A stretch of DNA of 64,000 bases, from assembly GCA_004431415.1 (NCBI GenBank), contig QPMI01000508.1, forward strand, positions 1 to 64,000, given 5' to 3'. Made by a program: the position numbers and the translations under genes. The notes below the pieces were generated by a model that was given only the letters and a program-made list of their open reading frames with translations, ran no database searches and was not told where the DNA came from. The stretch is from Cyanophora paradoxa (taxonomy: Eukaryota; Glaucocystophyceae; Cyanophorales; Cyanophoraceae). This document shows, piece after piece, positions 52,201-63,915 of the stretch (position 1 is its first letter; each line of letters starts with the position of its first letter).

Positions 52201-54750
52201 AGGACCAGTCGAGGGCGAGCTGCCCGCCGCGGTACACGACGAAGTTCTCCAGCGTGAAGCGGTCGATGAGCGCTGCCCGCCCCGCCCCGTCGGCCCGGCG
52301 AGGCCGGGGGCGCGGGGGCGGGCGGGGGGCACCGGGGGTGACGGTGAAGGGCTCGCTGACGACGGTGATGACGCTCGGGTTCGCCGCCGTCCCTGCCCCC
52401 CCGCCTCAGCGGGGCGGGCGGGCGGGGGGGCGGGGCGGGCCGGCGACGATGCGGAGGCGGTAGCCGCCGGCGATGGCATCGGAGGGGACGCGCCAGGCGA
52501 GCCGGCGCGTGTTCGGCGCCCGCGCCGCCACCAGCGCCGCCCCCGAGCCCGGCAGCTGCTCCCCGCTCGCCGACACCGCCAGCAGCTCGATGCGCAGCTC
52601 GGGGAAAGGCCCCAGGCCGTACCTGCGGGGGTCAGGGCGGGGCGGGGCGGGGCGGGGCGGGGCGGGGACCAGGCGATGTCGTAGAGGGCGCCGCGGGTGA
52701 GGTCGGCGTTGGGGGCGGGGGCGGAGAAGCCGTTGCGGTCGGAGTAGAGGGCGAAGTCGGCGGTGCGGCAGAGGACGAGCGGGTCCTCCGAGGAGACGAC
52801 CTCGACGAAGTACGTCCCCTCGTCCACCCCCTCCCGCGGCATCACCAGCGAGGCCGCCGCGGGGGAGGCCGGGAGGCCGCGGGCGAGCTCGTGGGGGGCG
52901 ACCCCGAAGGAGGCGCGCGGGTCGCGGTTGAGGAGGCGGAAGGTGAGGCGCGAGACCGCCCCCGCCACGCCCCACGTCACCCGCACCCCCGACCCAAACG
53001 TCGCCGTCGCCGCCACGCTCCCGCACGTCACCCGCCCTGCCCCGCCCCGCCCCGCCCCGCTCGCCCCGCGCCGGGCCGGGCGGGGCGGGGACGGGGGCAC
53101 CGTCGGCGACGAGGAACTCGGGGGAGTCGGCGGCGACCTCCTCGTTCGCCTCGAAGCGCACCGAGAAGCTGTACACCCCTGCGCCCCGTCGCCCCGGGGC
53201 CCCACCCGGGGGGGGGGGGGGGGGGGGGGGGGGGCCTGGGCCCACCCGACGGGATGTCGGCGCCCGCCATCCACGTATAGGACTCTGCCGGCCGCGTGGG
53301 CCGGGGGGGCAGGACGGGGCGGGACGGGGCGGGACGGGGCGGGGCGGGGCGGGCGGACGGGCGTTGGAGACGGAGGCGAGGCGGGTCGGCGACGCGTCGG
53401 GCCCGATGACGTACACGACGACGCTCCACACGTCCCCCGTCCTGCCGCCCGCCTCGCCCCGCGCCCGGGCGCAGGGCGGGCCGGAGCAAGGGCGGGGCGC
53501 ACGTGAGCCAGCGGAGGTCGATGGGGGCGCCCTTGAGGAAGGCGTCGGCGGGCGTCGGGGCGGTGACCTCGATGGTGCCCAGCAGCTGCGTCGGCGCGAG
53601 CTCCACCCGGATCCCCGGGTCCGTCGAGGAGACAACCTGCCGCCCCCCGCCCCCCGCCCGCCTCGGCACTATGGCACTCGGCTCTCAGGGCGGGCGGGGC
53701 GGGACCTGGAGGCGGTAGTAGCCGGTCTCGACGCCGAGGGCGGGGATCTCCCACTCGTACCGCTGCTGCCCCGAAAGGGCCCTGCGCGGCGGTGAGGGCG
53801 GGGGGGGGGGGGGGCGGGGGGGGGGAGGGGGGAAGGGGAGGGGGGCGAGGGGAAAGGGCGGGGGCGGGGCGCACTGGCCGACGGCGCCGGTGGCGGCGTA
53901 CGTGAGCTCGAGGTCGTCCACGATGGCGAGCGCCTCCCCGCCCTCCTCGAAGCCCTCCGCCCCCTCCGGCCCCACCCCCACCGCCCGCACCGGCTGCGCC
54001 CCGATGTTCACCGCCGACCTGCGCCCCGCTCGCCACCGCTCGCCACCGCGCTGCGCGGCGGGGCGGCCGGCGGGCGGGGCGGCGGGCGCACACGCCGGAG
54101 GAGACGAAGGAGATGACGTAGGTGAGGCCGCGCGTCCACACCGAGCTCAGCGTCGCCCCCGTGTCGGCCTTGGGCGCGATCGCCAGCCTCGAGAGGACCC
54201 CTGCCGGCCCTCAGCGCGGGGCGCGGCGCCGGCGGCGGGGCGGGGCACCGAGGCGGATGGCCATGTCGAAGGTGGCGGTCTCGGAGGCCGTCACCGCCCG
54301 CACCTGGTACTTCGCCTGCTCCAGCCTGCCCGCCCGCTCGCCCCGCCCCCGCCCCGCGCCCCACCGGCGGCGCGCGCACGTGAGGGGGACGCTGCGGGCC
54401 GGCGTGAGAGGGAGGGCGGGGCGGGGCGGGGGCGGGGCGGGAAGGGCCCCGAGGCGCACGTCCACTCGTTGAAGGAGTCGGCCGTGTTGGAGACGATGGT
54501 CGTGTGCAGCGCGAAGCCCGTCGCCGTCTCCCGCCAGAGCGTCACCGTCTGCGCCCAGCGACCCCGCCTCGCCCCGCGCGCCGCCGCCCCAGGACGGCAC
54601 GCGTGGCGGGACGCACAGCGGCCTCCTCCAGGTTGTTCAGCAGGATCACCAGCGAGGCGCCCCGGTAGTACAGGTTCCCGTTCGTGCGGGGGATGATCTG
54701 GATGCTGACCCGCGCTGCGCAACCCCCGGCTGCTCAGCGCCGCCATACGA
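49229..54750 (-). CDS. Large type I membrane protein with repeated Kre9/KNH-like (Ig-like) modules (multi-exon)
   Basis: Minus-strand coding blocks separated by short introns. Repeating modules contain a W near the start, an xLxVxL strand and an ending G-x-Y-x-V/I-x-V/I: ATGFALHTTIVSNTADSFNE, YQVRAVTASETATFDMAIRL, GTYFVEVVSSEDPLVLCRTA, LAWRVPSDAIAGGYRLRIVA, LVYTVPPGLPLGECQLEIRN and GLPSGPYLVRVAFAADPATA. The pattern fits the Ser/Thr-rich Kre9/KNH family of surface proteins. Near the C-terminus comes a glycine/alanine-rich membrane helix (GAVGLALVLRARERRR), then a long proline/serine tail ending VEEYTPHYEG at 49229. The start is unresolved. Probably a cell-surface or scale/wall protein. Confidence 0.5.
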
Positions 54751-55502
54751 GCCCCTGCCGCCCCGGGCGCTTCGTTTCTATGCGGCCCTCGCCGGCGCTT
54801 CGTTCGACGTCGATAGCAAGCTAGCCGCAGCTAGCGCTTCGCGCCTCGGCCGCTGAGCCGCGTCCGGGCGCGCGGGACCCGTTTGAATGCGGGGCGGGCC
54901 TAAAGGCCGCAGACGCACCCTTGACGCTAGATATGCATAAAAGAATCAAAATAGCGGCCGCCAGCGGCCACGGCGGCGCGCTTCGCATTTCGCCGATGCG
55001 AACGAAGGGGTGCGCGTAGCCTAGACCCCGGAACCCGAACCGGGTACACATTTCTAGAACCGCCTTGCTTCGAATTTGGTGAGCAGCGCCCGCCCCCGAA
55101 CGTTGTAGAGTGAAGCAGACACGCAAATAGCTTTCCCCGACCGCCAGCCGTGCCCGCCTTCACGCTTCGGTTTTGCGCGGGATAGCTCCAGAGCGGAACG
55201 CGGCGGCCCGGCGATCTGCGTCCTTTTTGCACAGCGATAGCGAACGCAGTAGCTCAGTTTCGGGGACCTGGACGCATAGCTTAGTTTCCGGGCCCCTCGA
55301 GCTTTCGCGTGCTCATTCCGAATCCGGGCCTAGCCACCGCCGTTTTCGTGCATCGAGAATCGACGAAGCAAAACTGACTCGCTGAGCAGCCCGCGTACGT
55401 GCCGGGCGCAGTTGCAGAAAGCAGGCGGGAGGCAAGGTTCTTTTGTTTCTTTGCGCTTCGTTTCGCTTGAGCTCTGTTAGCCGATCTCTTTCTTCTTCGT
55501 AG
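54751..55502 (+). other. Intergenic between divergent genes
   Basis: Shared upstream region of the KNH-like gene (minus) and the Kelch gene (plus). Repeated CGCTTCG and TTTCGTTTCGCTT near 55450-55480. No coding feature supported. Confidence 0.45.
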
Positions 55503-58500
55503 ATGGCTTCCTCCGCCGTGCTCGTCGGCCCCCACATCCTTTACTACAACGGAGCGATGTCCGCCGGCGGCAACATCATGGCGTTCAACACAGGTACGGC
55601 AGCCTTCCCGCCATCTTCTACGTACCGCGTGCGAAAGCGCATCTTCCGTAGAGACGGGGCGCTCCGTGTCTGTCAAGATCGATGTCTCGAGCCTGGCGGA
55701 GAAGCCGGTGCCAGCGGCCCGCCTGGATTACGGGATCTGCGCGGTCGGTGTGAACAAGATTTGTCTCTTTGGTGGCAAAGAGGTCATCACAGAGTCTGCC
55801 GATTGCCCGCCACGGGCCTCACGGCGCCGCAGGTCGGCGGAGCCGAGCGCCTGCTAAACGACATCTGGTTCCTCGAGCTGCGCTCCGCGGAGGATGGGGA
55901 AGGTGAATGGCCGCACTGCTTCCCCGGCTGCGTTCGGCCCTAATGTGGCGCGGCAGTGCACGGCTCGTGGTCGGAGGTGGGGAAGGAGAGCACGCGGGCG
56001 CACTGGCCGGCGACGCGCAGGCGGCACGCCATGGCGGCGCGCTTTGCGGAGCTCTTCGTGATCGGCGGCGAAACCAGCGAGGGCCCCGCTGACGGCCTCG
56101 ACTGCTGGAAGTTCGACCTCTGTGCGCGGCGCGCTGGGCGCGGGCCTCGCGGGGCCTGACGGGGCGGCAGCGACGAGCTCGTGGCAGCCGCTGTTCGCGG
56201 GGAAGGCGGCGAAGGGCCCGCTGGGGCGGCACTCGTTCTTCGCGGGCGTCGTGGGCGAGAACCTCTGGTGCATGGGGGGCCTCCCCACCGCCCCCGCCGA
56301 CGCCCCCGCCGCCCCCCCCGCCGCCCGATGCGATTCCCTCCTCTGCTTCAACCTCGGTCCGCCCCCGCCCCGCCCGGCCCTGCGGCGACCCGCCGACCGG
56401 GCGGGGGGGCGCAGTGCGGCGGGAGTGGACGGAGGTGCGGTGCTTCGGGGAGGGGGACAGGCTGCGGGAGGCGAGCGTGTGGGGCGTGTGCGAGCAGCAC
56501 ATCTGGGCGGTAGCGCCCGGGGCGGGGCCCGAGGCGTTCGCGGTGGATGCGGCCGGCGTGCTGGCGAGCGCGGAGCGGGAGGCGGAGCAGGCGGCTGCGA
56601 CGGTGCCCGACAAGGAGGACGACCCCGCCCTCCGCGGCCTCCGCCGCCGCAAGAAGGGCCCCGCCGACAAGGAGGAGCCGGCTCCCGACGAGGCCGCCGC
56701 CAAGCGCCGCCGCCGCACCCTCGACGAGGGCCACCTGGCCGTCAGAGGTCCGCCCCCGCCCCCGCCCCCGCCCCCGCCCCCGCGCGCGCGTGCGCAGCCG
56801 GCGGCGCGGGCTGACGGGGGCGGCAGCGGCGGTGGCGTGGTCGACGGTGCGGTGCTCGACGCACGCGGCGCTGCCGCCGCTGGTGCGGCTGCGGGCGGTC
56901 GCCTGCACGCCCGGCTGCGGCGTCGTCGCGGCGGCCGCCTCCTCCGAGGCCGGCCCCGAGGTCCACGTCCTCCCCAACTCGCCCCGTGCGCCCCCCGCCC
57001 CCGCTGCCCGCCCGCCGCGCCGGCGGCGGCCAACGGGGGCGGGGCGCAGTGCCGGGCGGGGCGGTGAACCCGTTCTCGGACGCGGACGCGCTGGCGGAGT
57101 ACCTGGGGAAGCAGGCGGAGGAGCTGCGGCCGCGCGGCGAGGGCGAGGACGGGGCAGGGCCGCTCGCGAGCGCCGGCTCGCACGACGCGGACGAGGCGCG
57201 CTCCGAGTTCTCGCTGGCGGTGACGAACTGGCCCAACTGCGGCTCCGAGTCGGGCCGCGTGACGCCCACGGACCTCGAGGAGGCCGACGGCCCCGCGGCC
57301 GCCCGCGGGAGCGCCGGCAGCTCGGGCGGGGGCGCCGGCGAGGTCCCCCGCGGCAGCCACGCGTCGGCGCCCGACGACGTCGCGATGTTCGACGTCCTGC
57401 AGCCCGAGGGGCCCGGGCGGCGCCAGCGGGGGCCGACGGGCCCGGCGCGCCGCTCGCGACGCCCGTGGCGCGGGCGAAGGCGGAGGCGGGGGAGGCGTCG
57501 CCGGGGCCGGCGGGGGCGGCGCTGGTGCCGGTGACGAGCCCCGAGGACTACCGGAAGGCGACGCAGTTCGCGTCGGCGCTGGCGGAGCACATCGCGGCGC
57601 TGCAGTCGATGCAGCCCGAGTTCGAGGGGGTCGGGGCGCGCATCGAGGGGGCGATGGCGGCCTTCGCCGCCCACCGCGACGCCCTGCAGGCGATCCAGCG
57701 CCGCATCGGCGAGCTCCAGTCGGGGGCGCTGGCGAGCCGGGCGGCGCTCGGGGGCATGCGGCTGGAGCTGCTCAAGGCCGAGGGGGCGGTCGAGACGGCC
57801 GTGCAGCGCGTGCTGCAGACGGAGGAGGCGGCGCTGCTGCCCGCCCTCGAGGAGGCCGTCGAGCACCGCCGCCGCCTCTACGACCAGGAGCTCGCCACCC
57901 TCGAGGAGCAGATGCGCCTCGCCCGCGACGAGGCCGACCAGTGGGGCGAGTACGCCGCCCTCTCCCACACCTACGCCGCCGGCGTCGGCCTCTCCCCCGC
58001 CGAGGTCGCCGCCGTCGAGTCCGACGCCGCCGCCGCCCCCCCGCCGGCGCCCCTCAAGCGGAGCGGGAGCGAGGGGAGCCTGGCCGGCGGGGCGGCGGAG
58101 GGCGGGGCCTCGATGGCGCTGGTGACGGCGTCGCCGGGGCCGTTCCGGGGCCTGGCGGGGGACGCGGAGCGCCTGGACGGGGAGATCGCGGGGCGCTCGC
58201 GGCGGTACGGGGCGCTCCAGGAGGACTTCCGCGCCACCTTTTCCTCGCTCTTCTCCGCGCTGCACTCGCGGGAGGGCCTCGCCGGGGGCGTCGCCGCCTG
58301 CTCCCGCGACCTCGAGGCGGCCCGCGGCGAGGAGGAGGCCGCCAAGGCCCTCCTCCAGGACTGGGCCCGCAAGCACCTCGCCCTCGCCTCCCGCGGCCGC
58401 GCCGACGCCCTCAAGTCCCAGGCAGACCTCGCCGCCTCCTGCCGTGCGCCCGCCCGCCCGCCCGCCGCCCGCCCCGCCACGCCCGGCCGGCGCCCCCGCC

Positions 58501-59347
58501 GACGGGTGGCGCGCAGAGAAGCTGCAGAAGCGGTCGGAGCACATGCGGGAGGTGGAGGGGCGGCGGGGCGACCCCGCCCTCCGCGAGTCCGACTGGGCCG
58601 TCCACGCCGCCGCCCACTCCCTCAACTGCCTCCGCTCCAAGAGTCCGCGCCCCCCGCGCCGCGCCGCGCCGCGCCGCCAGCCCCGCCGACCCGGCCCGCC
58701 TCCGCAGTCCACGAGCTGGAGCAGCAGCGGCGCGCCTCGCCGGTGCCCCTTCCCGCCCCGCCCCCCCCCCCCCCCCTCCCCCCTCCCTTTCCCCCGGCGG
58801 GGCTGACGGGGCGGGCCGGGGCAGGCGTACCGGCTTTTTCGCGACGTGCAGGAGCAGATTGAGGAGTGCCAGCGGCCCTCGAGGCCGCCCGCGCCCGGCG
58901 GGACGAGCTGCACGCGCCCCTCTCAAAGGTCCCCCCGCCCCGCCCCGCCCGCCCGCCCGCCCCGCGCCGGCCTCACGCGCCGCGGCAGCTCTGCGACCTC
59001 TTCCCCGAGGCCAAGCTGCCCCTCCACCGCTTCTACCGCCACATGCCCCCCGCCGACAGCTCCGCGTAGCCCCTCGACGCCGCCCTCGCCCGCCTCGTAC
59101 CCCCCTCGCCGCCGCCGCCGCCGCCGCCCGACGCCTCCTCGAGCGCAGCGGCCTCGCTGGGCGCCTCCCAGCGGTGCGCCGCGCACTGGCGGCGTGGCCC
59201 GGCGACGCGGCCGGGCAGGCCACCCTCGCCCTCGCCGCCATCGCCGCCCTCTTACTCCTCCTCCTCGCCGCTGTTGGCACAATCGTCCTCGCCACGGCCC
59301 TCCACCCTGAGGGCCACGCCGGCGCCACCCCGCCCCGCGATCTCTAG
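55503..59347 (+). CDS. Kelch-repeat protein with long coiled coil and C-terminal membrane segment (multi-exon)
   Basis: Starts MASSAVLVGPHILYYNGAMS. Kelch blades follow in several exons: RLDYGICAVGVNKICLFGGK, LLNDIWFLEL, RRHAMAARFAELFVIGGE, LGRHSFFAGVVGENLWCMGG and REASVWGVCEQHIWAVAPG. Then comes a basic stretch (KRRRR) and a coiled coil over 57.5-58.4 kb (YRKATQFASALAEHIAALQS, then MRLELLKAEGAVETAVQRVL), followed by LQKRSEHMREVEGRRGD and VQEQIEECQRALEAARARRD. A membrane segment (LALAAIAALLLLLLAAVGTI) ends at 59347 in a frame whose joint to the coiled coil is not resolved; a TAG lies at 59067. Introns such as 56748-56827 end in CTGACGGGGGCGGCAG. Scaffold or trafficking role inferred. Confidence 0.55.
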
Positions 59348-59549
59348 GCCGAGTGCATGCGCTCATATTCACAATTGCAAGCGTCTTCCCGCGCGGAATG
59401 TGAACAAGCGAGTTCCTGCAGAAGAATTGAGGTCCGGTCGCACTGACCGCTCTGTGGTTTCAAACGGGGTCCCGCGTCCCATAATCGCGCGCGGTTGCCG
59501 TAGTACCAAGGGGAGAGTGGGGGGGGAGAGTGGGGGGGGGGGGGGGAAG

Positions 59550-60884
59550 GGACCGGAGCACCTCGATATCAGTATTCGATGGCCCGACGCTGCGTGATAT
59601 CTATATCGATTTATCGATATCGCCCCCTCCACGCCCTGAGCGCGGCCGGCAGCTGGCGCCGGTGCCCGGCGGCCCGGAGGGGAGGAGCTCGTCTCGGACC
59701 TGTTCTCCCTCCCCCGCCTCCGGGTACGCGATCCCCCGCCGTCCCCGCCGCCCGTACCCCCCGAAACGACCCCAGGACCTCTCGCTGCGGATCTTCCCCG
59801 GGGTCTCCCTGTTGCGGGCTGTTGCGGGCGGTGGTGGCGCGAGGGTACAGCGCGCCGCGGCCCTCAAGGCGCTGGACGTCTCCTTCGCTAAGGCGCGGTA
59901 CCCCTCCCCGGGGGCCCGGGGCGCCGCGCTCATCCCCGCCCGCAGACGCCCCGCGACGCCGACGGCGGCGCCGCCGCAGCCGCGCTCGTCCGCGCCGCCC
60001 GCGGGTACCTCCGCAGCTGGCGCGGCCGCACCCTTTAATTTCATGATCACTACCCCTCCCGCCGGGCTCACGTACCCGGCATGCGCAGGTCGTGCAGCGT
60101 GCAGGCCTAGCTATAGGGGTACTGCGTGAGGGCGGAGGAGCTGGCGGCGCTCGCGGAGAGGGGCCTCCAGCTGCGGCGCGTGGAGGTGGCCCCGCGGCCC
60201 CCGCCCCCCCGACCTCGAGCCCCTCGAGCTCGCGATCGGCGTCCTCGCTCGATATATATAGTACCTTAGTACTAGTGCTAGTACCGATCGCGAATTCGAA
60301 TCGATATATATCTTTTCCGATCAAAGGAACGGCGAAAAGTCAGCATGCGCAGCGCTAGCTGCACAGCCTGAGTCAGCGCTCACTCGATCAGCAGCCTGGC
60401 CCAGGTATGTGAGCCCCAGGGGGGGGGGGGGGGGGGGGGGAGGGAGGGGTGCGGCCGCGCCAGCTGCGGAGGTACCCGCGGGCGGCGCGGACGAGCGCGG
60501 CTGCGGCGGCGCCCCCGGCCCCCGGGGAGGGGTACCGCGCCTTAGCGAAGGAGACGTCCAGCGCCTTGAGGGCCGCGGCGCGCTGTAACCCCGCGCCACC
60601 ACCGCCCGGCCCGCAACAGGGAGCTCGAGACCCCGGGGAAGATCCGCAGCGAGAGGGCCTGGGGTCGTTTCGGGGGGTACGGGCGGCGGGGACGGCGGGG
60701 GATCGCGTACCCGGAGGCGGGGGAGGGAGAACAGGTCCGAGACGAGCTCCTCCCCTCCGGGCCGCCGGGCACCGGCGCCAGCTGCCGGCCGCGCTCAGGG
60801 CGTGGAGGGGGCGATATCGATAAATCGATATAGATATCACGCAGCGTCGGGCCATCGAATACTGATATCGACGTGCTCCGGTCC
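59550..60884 (+). repeat. Long inverted repeat, arms of about 0.44-0.48 kb
   Basis: 59550-60033 (starting GACCGGAGCACCTCGATATC) matches the reverse complement of 60449-60884 with small indels. The 415-base centre contains AT-rich and palindromic DNA. A poly-G run lies next to the left arm (59518-59546) and another inside the right arm (60420-60440). The arms may contain an exon copy (ALKALDVSFAKARYPSPG). Confidence 0.75.
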
Positions 60885-61097
60885 GCTGCGCATGCATGCG
60901 CAGTGCTAGCTATAGTGCCCCTAGCCTATAGCCTGCGCATGCATGCGCAGCCTGCAGATTCAAGCTTCGATTCGCGAAACGGCGCGAATTCGAAGCCATC
61001 GAGCTCATGATCAGGCTATCGATATTTCATATGCACATGCACATGCATGCAGCCGCCCTCTGAATTTTACCATGTACCTGTACCCGGCCCTTCACTT

Positions 61098-61256
61098 TTT
61101 GACGTGTCGGTTCGCGGCTCCTGTTTGACGTGTCGGTTCGCGGCTCCTGTTTGACGTGTCGGTTCGCGGCTCCTGTTTGACGTGTCGGTTCGCGGCTCCT
61201 GTTTGACGTGTCGGTTCGCGGCTCCTGTTTGACGTGTCGGTTCGCGGCTCCGGTTC
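61098..61256 (+). repeat. Six-copy 26-bp tandem repeat
   Basis: GACGTGTCGGTTCGCGGCTC begins at 61101, 61127, 61153, 61179, 61205 and 61231, each unit joined by CTGTTT. Copies are essentially identical, so the array is young. A GCGCGCGCGCG run follows. Confidence 0.85.
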
Positions 61257-61989
61257 GCGGCGCGCGCGCGCGCCGCGCGCAGAGCAAGTCGGCTCAGACT
61301 CGGCTGGCGGAGTGTTTCGCAGAAGCCTCGGAAGCGCGCAGTGGCAGTACTTCCGCCGGCAGTTAGCCATGCATACGCTTCTCGTCCATCGGGCGCCAGC
61401 GACGCTAGCGGCGCCCGCTCGCCGGCGCCTAGGCCTAGGTCTAGGTCTAGGCCTAGGCCTAGGCCTGCGCATGCAATTGCAAGCGCAGCTGCATGCGCAG
61501 CTGCATCAGCAGCTGGAGCCGTCACATCGTACACGTGGTCTTGCAATTGCGATTGCGCATGCTCCGCGTACGCGTGCACAGCTCATCTCGTTCATGGATT
61601 CGTCGAACGGCGGCCGCGGCCGCGGGAATTCGAACATTCACATCCACTCGCCCCACATGCAAAGTGAAAGCCTAGCGATCGATTTCTGCAGCTGCGGTGC
61701 CGCGGCCGGCCGATCGTTGACGTGTACTACACGTCCGTACTCGACGTCGAGCGCAAACGTCGGCGATAGTGGCAACATCTCGGAACTCGAGGCAAGTACT
61801 ACTGCTATATACAGCTGCAGTCAGGATCGATATATATCATGACCGTTCGATTTTTGGTCGTTCTGGGGCCGGGACTCGTTCAGCTTGCAGTTGACGCCCT
61901 ATCTAGATCTAGGCCTTGGCCTCCTGTTCGAGCTTGCCCCACGTTCATTCGAACGATCAAAATTAATGTAACATTTACAATTGCGATTC

Positions 61990-63108
61990 ATGCAAGTTGC
62001 GCATGCGCAGAAAGCCGAGAAGAGACTTGCGGCGGCCGTCGACGGCAATGCTGACACGTACAACAAAGAGTGCGCCGGCCGGCTGTCCCTTGAGCTTGAC
62101 AAGTTGGGATCTCACGTTCTGCTAGCCTTCTGAAAGTCCGCTGGCGTCTCGCGAGTCTCTACCTTTGGAACAACCGCGAGAACGACTTCCACGCTGTCTG
62201 CGAGGTACTCAACATTCGATTTAATTGCCCCTTATCATCAAGTTGCCCCTTACGTTAAAGCATATGCGTGGCATTGCGTGCGCAGCGCATGGCGCCGCAC
62301 CTTGACCACATGGATGACGAGGCTCTTCTCAAGGCCTTTCCCGACGTGCGCCGCTTTAAATTTCATTTGGTTTAACATTTTGCAATTGAATGGTTTAACA
62401 TTTTTGCATGATCATGATCGTGATATTGCAGGGAGATCAAGTCTCGCCGTCGACGTCTAAGCCGGCCAGTTCGCAAGTGAGCATTTAATATTCTTATAAA
62501 CGTACGCGAGTACGTCACGTGCAATTGACGTCGACGATGCCATATGCATGCAGCGGCGGTCTATGCACGCAGCCGACCTCTTCCGCAACCTGAGCAAGCG
62601 CCGCTTGTGGGCGGAGGACCTCGAGGGGGCCCGCGCTGCGCTCGAGGTGCGCATTTCTTAAAGCTCAAGCCCTCGCGATCGATCGTGATTCGTGATCTAG
62701 AATATTTATATACTATGATAGCCCTCATGCAAGCTTCCTATGATTAATTCGAATTCGTGTGCGAATTTACAGCGCGGTGTTGTCCTTGAGCTCAAGCTTC
62801 GAAAGAAAATTCGCGAAAACGCGCGCGTGCAAGTCACGATTGAATTCGAAACAGAACCCTATATTCTTCGGCATCGACCTCTTTCGGACTTTGTCGGCAA
62901 TTGCAAGATCGTGCGCTGGAGGGTGCATGTGGAGACGCCTGAAGGAAACGTACTTCATAATGAGGTGGACCTCTCTATGAATTATTCTGTTGTCTTGCGC
63001 AAGCACGAACACTCTTCTAACATTGGAAATTTGAATGAACTGCATTTAACAGACCGGGTGGTATGCAAGAACACACTCGGCGCTGAAGCTGGAGTTGAAG
63101 GGAACTAA
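61990..63108 (+). CDS. TPR-like protein gene B (multi-exon)
   Basis: Exons by comparison with gene A: KRLAAAVDGNADTYNKECAG (about 62015-62075); RWRLASLYLWNNRENDFHAV then CE (to about 62199, donor GTACTC); APHLDHMDDEALLKAFPD (to about 62343, donor GTGCGC); and MHAADLFRNLSKRRLWAEDL then EGARAALE (to 62646, donor GTGCGC). A last block starts after an acceptor near 62768: RGVVLELKLRKKIRENARVQ and FETEPYILRHRPLSDFVGNC, with an open frame to 63108. A spliced alternative may continue into the next gene region, since SALKLELKGTNHSNGHITIW reads on in another frame. TPR-like repeats suggest protein binding. Not otherwise recognised. Confidence 0.4.
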
Positions 63109-63915
63109 TCACTCGAACGGCCACATCACTATCTGGGACCTGCAGCTGGCCATGCATGATATGGTCAGGATCCGTAACCCCCCCGGCCCGCGCGTGCCAC
63201 GAGTGCGATATGCGCAGGGCGCGTTGGCGCTGGTACCGCTCGCTGCGATCGGCCTGGCGCTTCTGGCCCCCTTAGTGCTCCTCTCCGGCGGCCTCGCGGG
63301 TGCATCCGCCTCGATCGCGAGCTCCGGCCGCGGCTCGAGCTCTCCTCCGCGCCGTGCCACAGTGCGCCTTTCTGAACTGCTTCGCTGCAGCCACGGTCAT
63401 CTTATTCGCCATCGGCCTCGGTCCGGATCCGCCCCGTAGGCCTACACGCCTGCCGCTTGAACTTCCCTCGACTCTTCCCGCGCCCTCCGCGCCCTCAACA
63501 GCCGTACCGCAGCAAGCTGGGCGCTGGTCTTCGGAGGGGGGCTCGCGATCTTGCTCCCTGTCACGGCCTGCGGCGTCCTCGCTGCCGGCGAGTCCATCGA
63601 TATCAGCGCCCCCCTTCGAAATTTAAATCTTCTCGCCGCACCCGCGCTGTGAACGTCATATTAATCGGACTGCGGGCTCGCAGGGGGCCTGGCAATGATC
63701 TTCGGAGGGGCGGCGCTGACGACGGCAGCGGGACTCGCGATCCCCGTCGCGGTATGCGGCGTTCTCGCTGCTCTAGTCAAGGTCCGCCCTCCCTCTCGCC
63801 CCGCGCAGCACGCGGGGCCAGCTGTTCATGCAGCACGACCGACCGCGTGCGGACGCAGGGCTTGTACCGCACGCGGCTGCAGAGCGTGATCCGCCGCTTT
63901 CGCACCAAGTACTAG
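63095..63915 (+). CDS. Exons coding hydrophobic segments, gene incomplete
   Basis: Three hydrophobic, glycine/alanine-rich stretches: ALALVPLAAIGLALLAPLVL (about 63215-63280), WALVFGGGLAILLPVTACGV (about 63520-63580) and LAMIFGGAALTTAAGLAIPV (about 63690-63750). The last two share the VFGG/IFGG...CGVLAA pattern and look like a repeated exon. They resemble in style the glycine-rich segments of the genes at 27-32 kb. Start, joints and end are not resolved. Confidence 0.35.

Larger units (their letters stand above)
59348..61989 (+). other. Gene-poor region with long inverted repeat, palindromes and tandem repeats
   Basis: Holds the inverted repeat 59550-60884, the 26-bp tandem repeat near 61.1 kb and a CTAGGC/CTAGGT hexamer run (61425-61465). 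Open frames here change with composition and I support none as a gene. Confidence 0.4.

Noticed and set aside
49229-54746. Long plus-strand frames across 49.4-52.1 kb as a gene
   Set aside because: They mirror the minus-strand exons. GC-rich DNA lacks stops in every frame, and only the minus strand shows repeated domain motifs with intron signals.
61098-61256. CRISPR array or coding repeat protein
   Set aside because: Perfect 26-bp head-to-tail units without spacers; 26 is not a multiple of three, so the minus-strand peptide repeat changes frame and is an artefact.
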